From: Pedosphaera sp.
GTDB lineage: Bacteria > Verrucomicrobiota > Verrucomicrobiia > Limisphaerales > UBA9464
Direction: 5' to 3'
Length of the DNA: 64,000 nt
Assembly (NCBI GenBank): GCA_009695205.1
Contig: SIBK01000001.1
Coordinates: 62,001 to 126,000, forward strand
Shown piece after piece: positions 63,843 to 64,000 of this stretch (position 1 is the first letter of the stretch; every line of letters starts with the position of its first letter). A program made the position numbers and the translations under genes. The notes below the pieces were generated by a model. The model was not told the origin of the DNA. It saw only the letters and a program-made list of their open reading frames with translations, and ran no database searches.

Positions 63843-64000
63843 ATGACGAAAACCGCGTTGCTGTTTGCGGGCCAGGGTGCCCAGGGGGTAGGAATGGGTC
63901 GGGATCTCGCGGAAACCTACCCGATTGCCAGAACTTTGTTTGATCAGGCAAACGGGGTCCTGGGCTGCGATTTAGCGGTGATCTGCTTTTCCGGACCGGA
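63843..64000 (+). CDS. fabD: Malonyl-CoA:ACP transacylase, N-terminal part (3' end outside window)
   Basis: The ATG at 63843 begins MTKTALLFAGQGAQGVGMGR, the classical FabD start with the GQGAQ motif, and continues DLAETYPIARTLFDQANGVL. FabD loads malonyl groups onto acyl carrier protein for fatty acid synthesis. The window ends after about 52 codons, so the active-site GHSxG lies outside. Only the family start is seen. Confidence 0.88.
   Translation, partial: MTKTALLFAGQGAQGVGMGRDLAETYPIARTLFDQANGVLGCDLAVICFSGP

Noticed and set aside
1-64000. CRISPR arrays, rRNA operon, insertion sequences, prophage
   Set aside because: No regularly spaced repeats, rRNA segments, transposase, integrase or phage structural genes were seen.

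Overview
The window reads as a chromosome segment from a free-living member of the Verrucomicrobiota, most likely in the Pedosphaera/Limisphaera neighbourhood. This is an inference from gene content. It rests on two very large secreted proteins with lamin-tail and CotH-type domains, LamG modules in one of them, a prepilin-like protein with the [17 protein letters not shown] signature, a DUF4159 protein, and a bacterial chromosome core in high-GC DNA. No rRNA, CRISPR array, integrase or transposase was found. One tRNA, tRNA-Val(GAC), is present.

Layout. Positions 1-4.5 kb hold the end of a DUF4159 gene, then a molybdenum-hydroxylase cassette (xdhC, mocA-like, cysteine desulfurase, iorA/iorB) that is visibly decaying. 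Positions 4.5-9.5 kb carry a heavy-metal RND efflux locus (czcC, czcA) with no adaptor gene. GlyRS and a DUF2127 membrane protein follow. Positions 13-22.4 kb hold two giant secreted proteins on the minus strand. Positions 22.5-28.8 kb hold an exonuclease, a secreted protein of unknown function, a DUF485/sodium-solute symporter pair, a glycosyltransferase and RsmE. Positions 28.8-34 kb are housekeeping: dnaJ-grpE, argC, rpsI-rplM and pgk.

Positions 34-42.7 kb hold a two-domain aspartyl protease, a prepilin, a PaaX-type regulator, tRNA-Val, hprK, a ROK kinase, and an unusual fusion of a fucokinase-like GHMP kinase to a UDPGP nucleotidyltransferase. Positions 42.9-50.4 kb hold rlmN, a frameshifted hypothetical gene, a cytochrome P450, an alpha-oxoamine synthase and a broken epimerase/DUF819 pair. 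Positions 50.4-55.2 kb hold MsrP, a secreted subtilase, an RDD protein, a PepSY-type membrane protein and an M42 peptidase. Positions 55.2-64 kb are core again: pnp-rpsO, dxs-xseB, a LysM protein, pyrB-pyrR and the start of fabD.

Three observations stand out. First, a 31-32 bp palindrome occurs three times, each copy upstream of a minus-strand gene: the PaaX regulator itself, the prepilin and the DUF485/symporter operon. This suggests a small PaaX regulon. Second, one giant secreted protein has a nested architecture in which a LamG module sits inside another LamG, which itself sits inside a lamin-tail domain. Third, disabling mutations cluster in two accessory islands while every core gene is intact, and most of the nonsense codons could come from a single C-to-T change.
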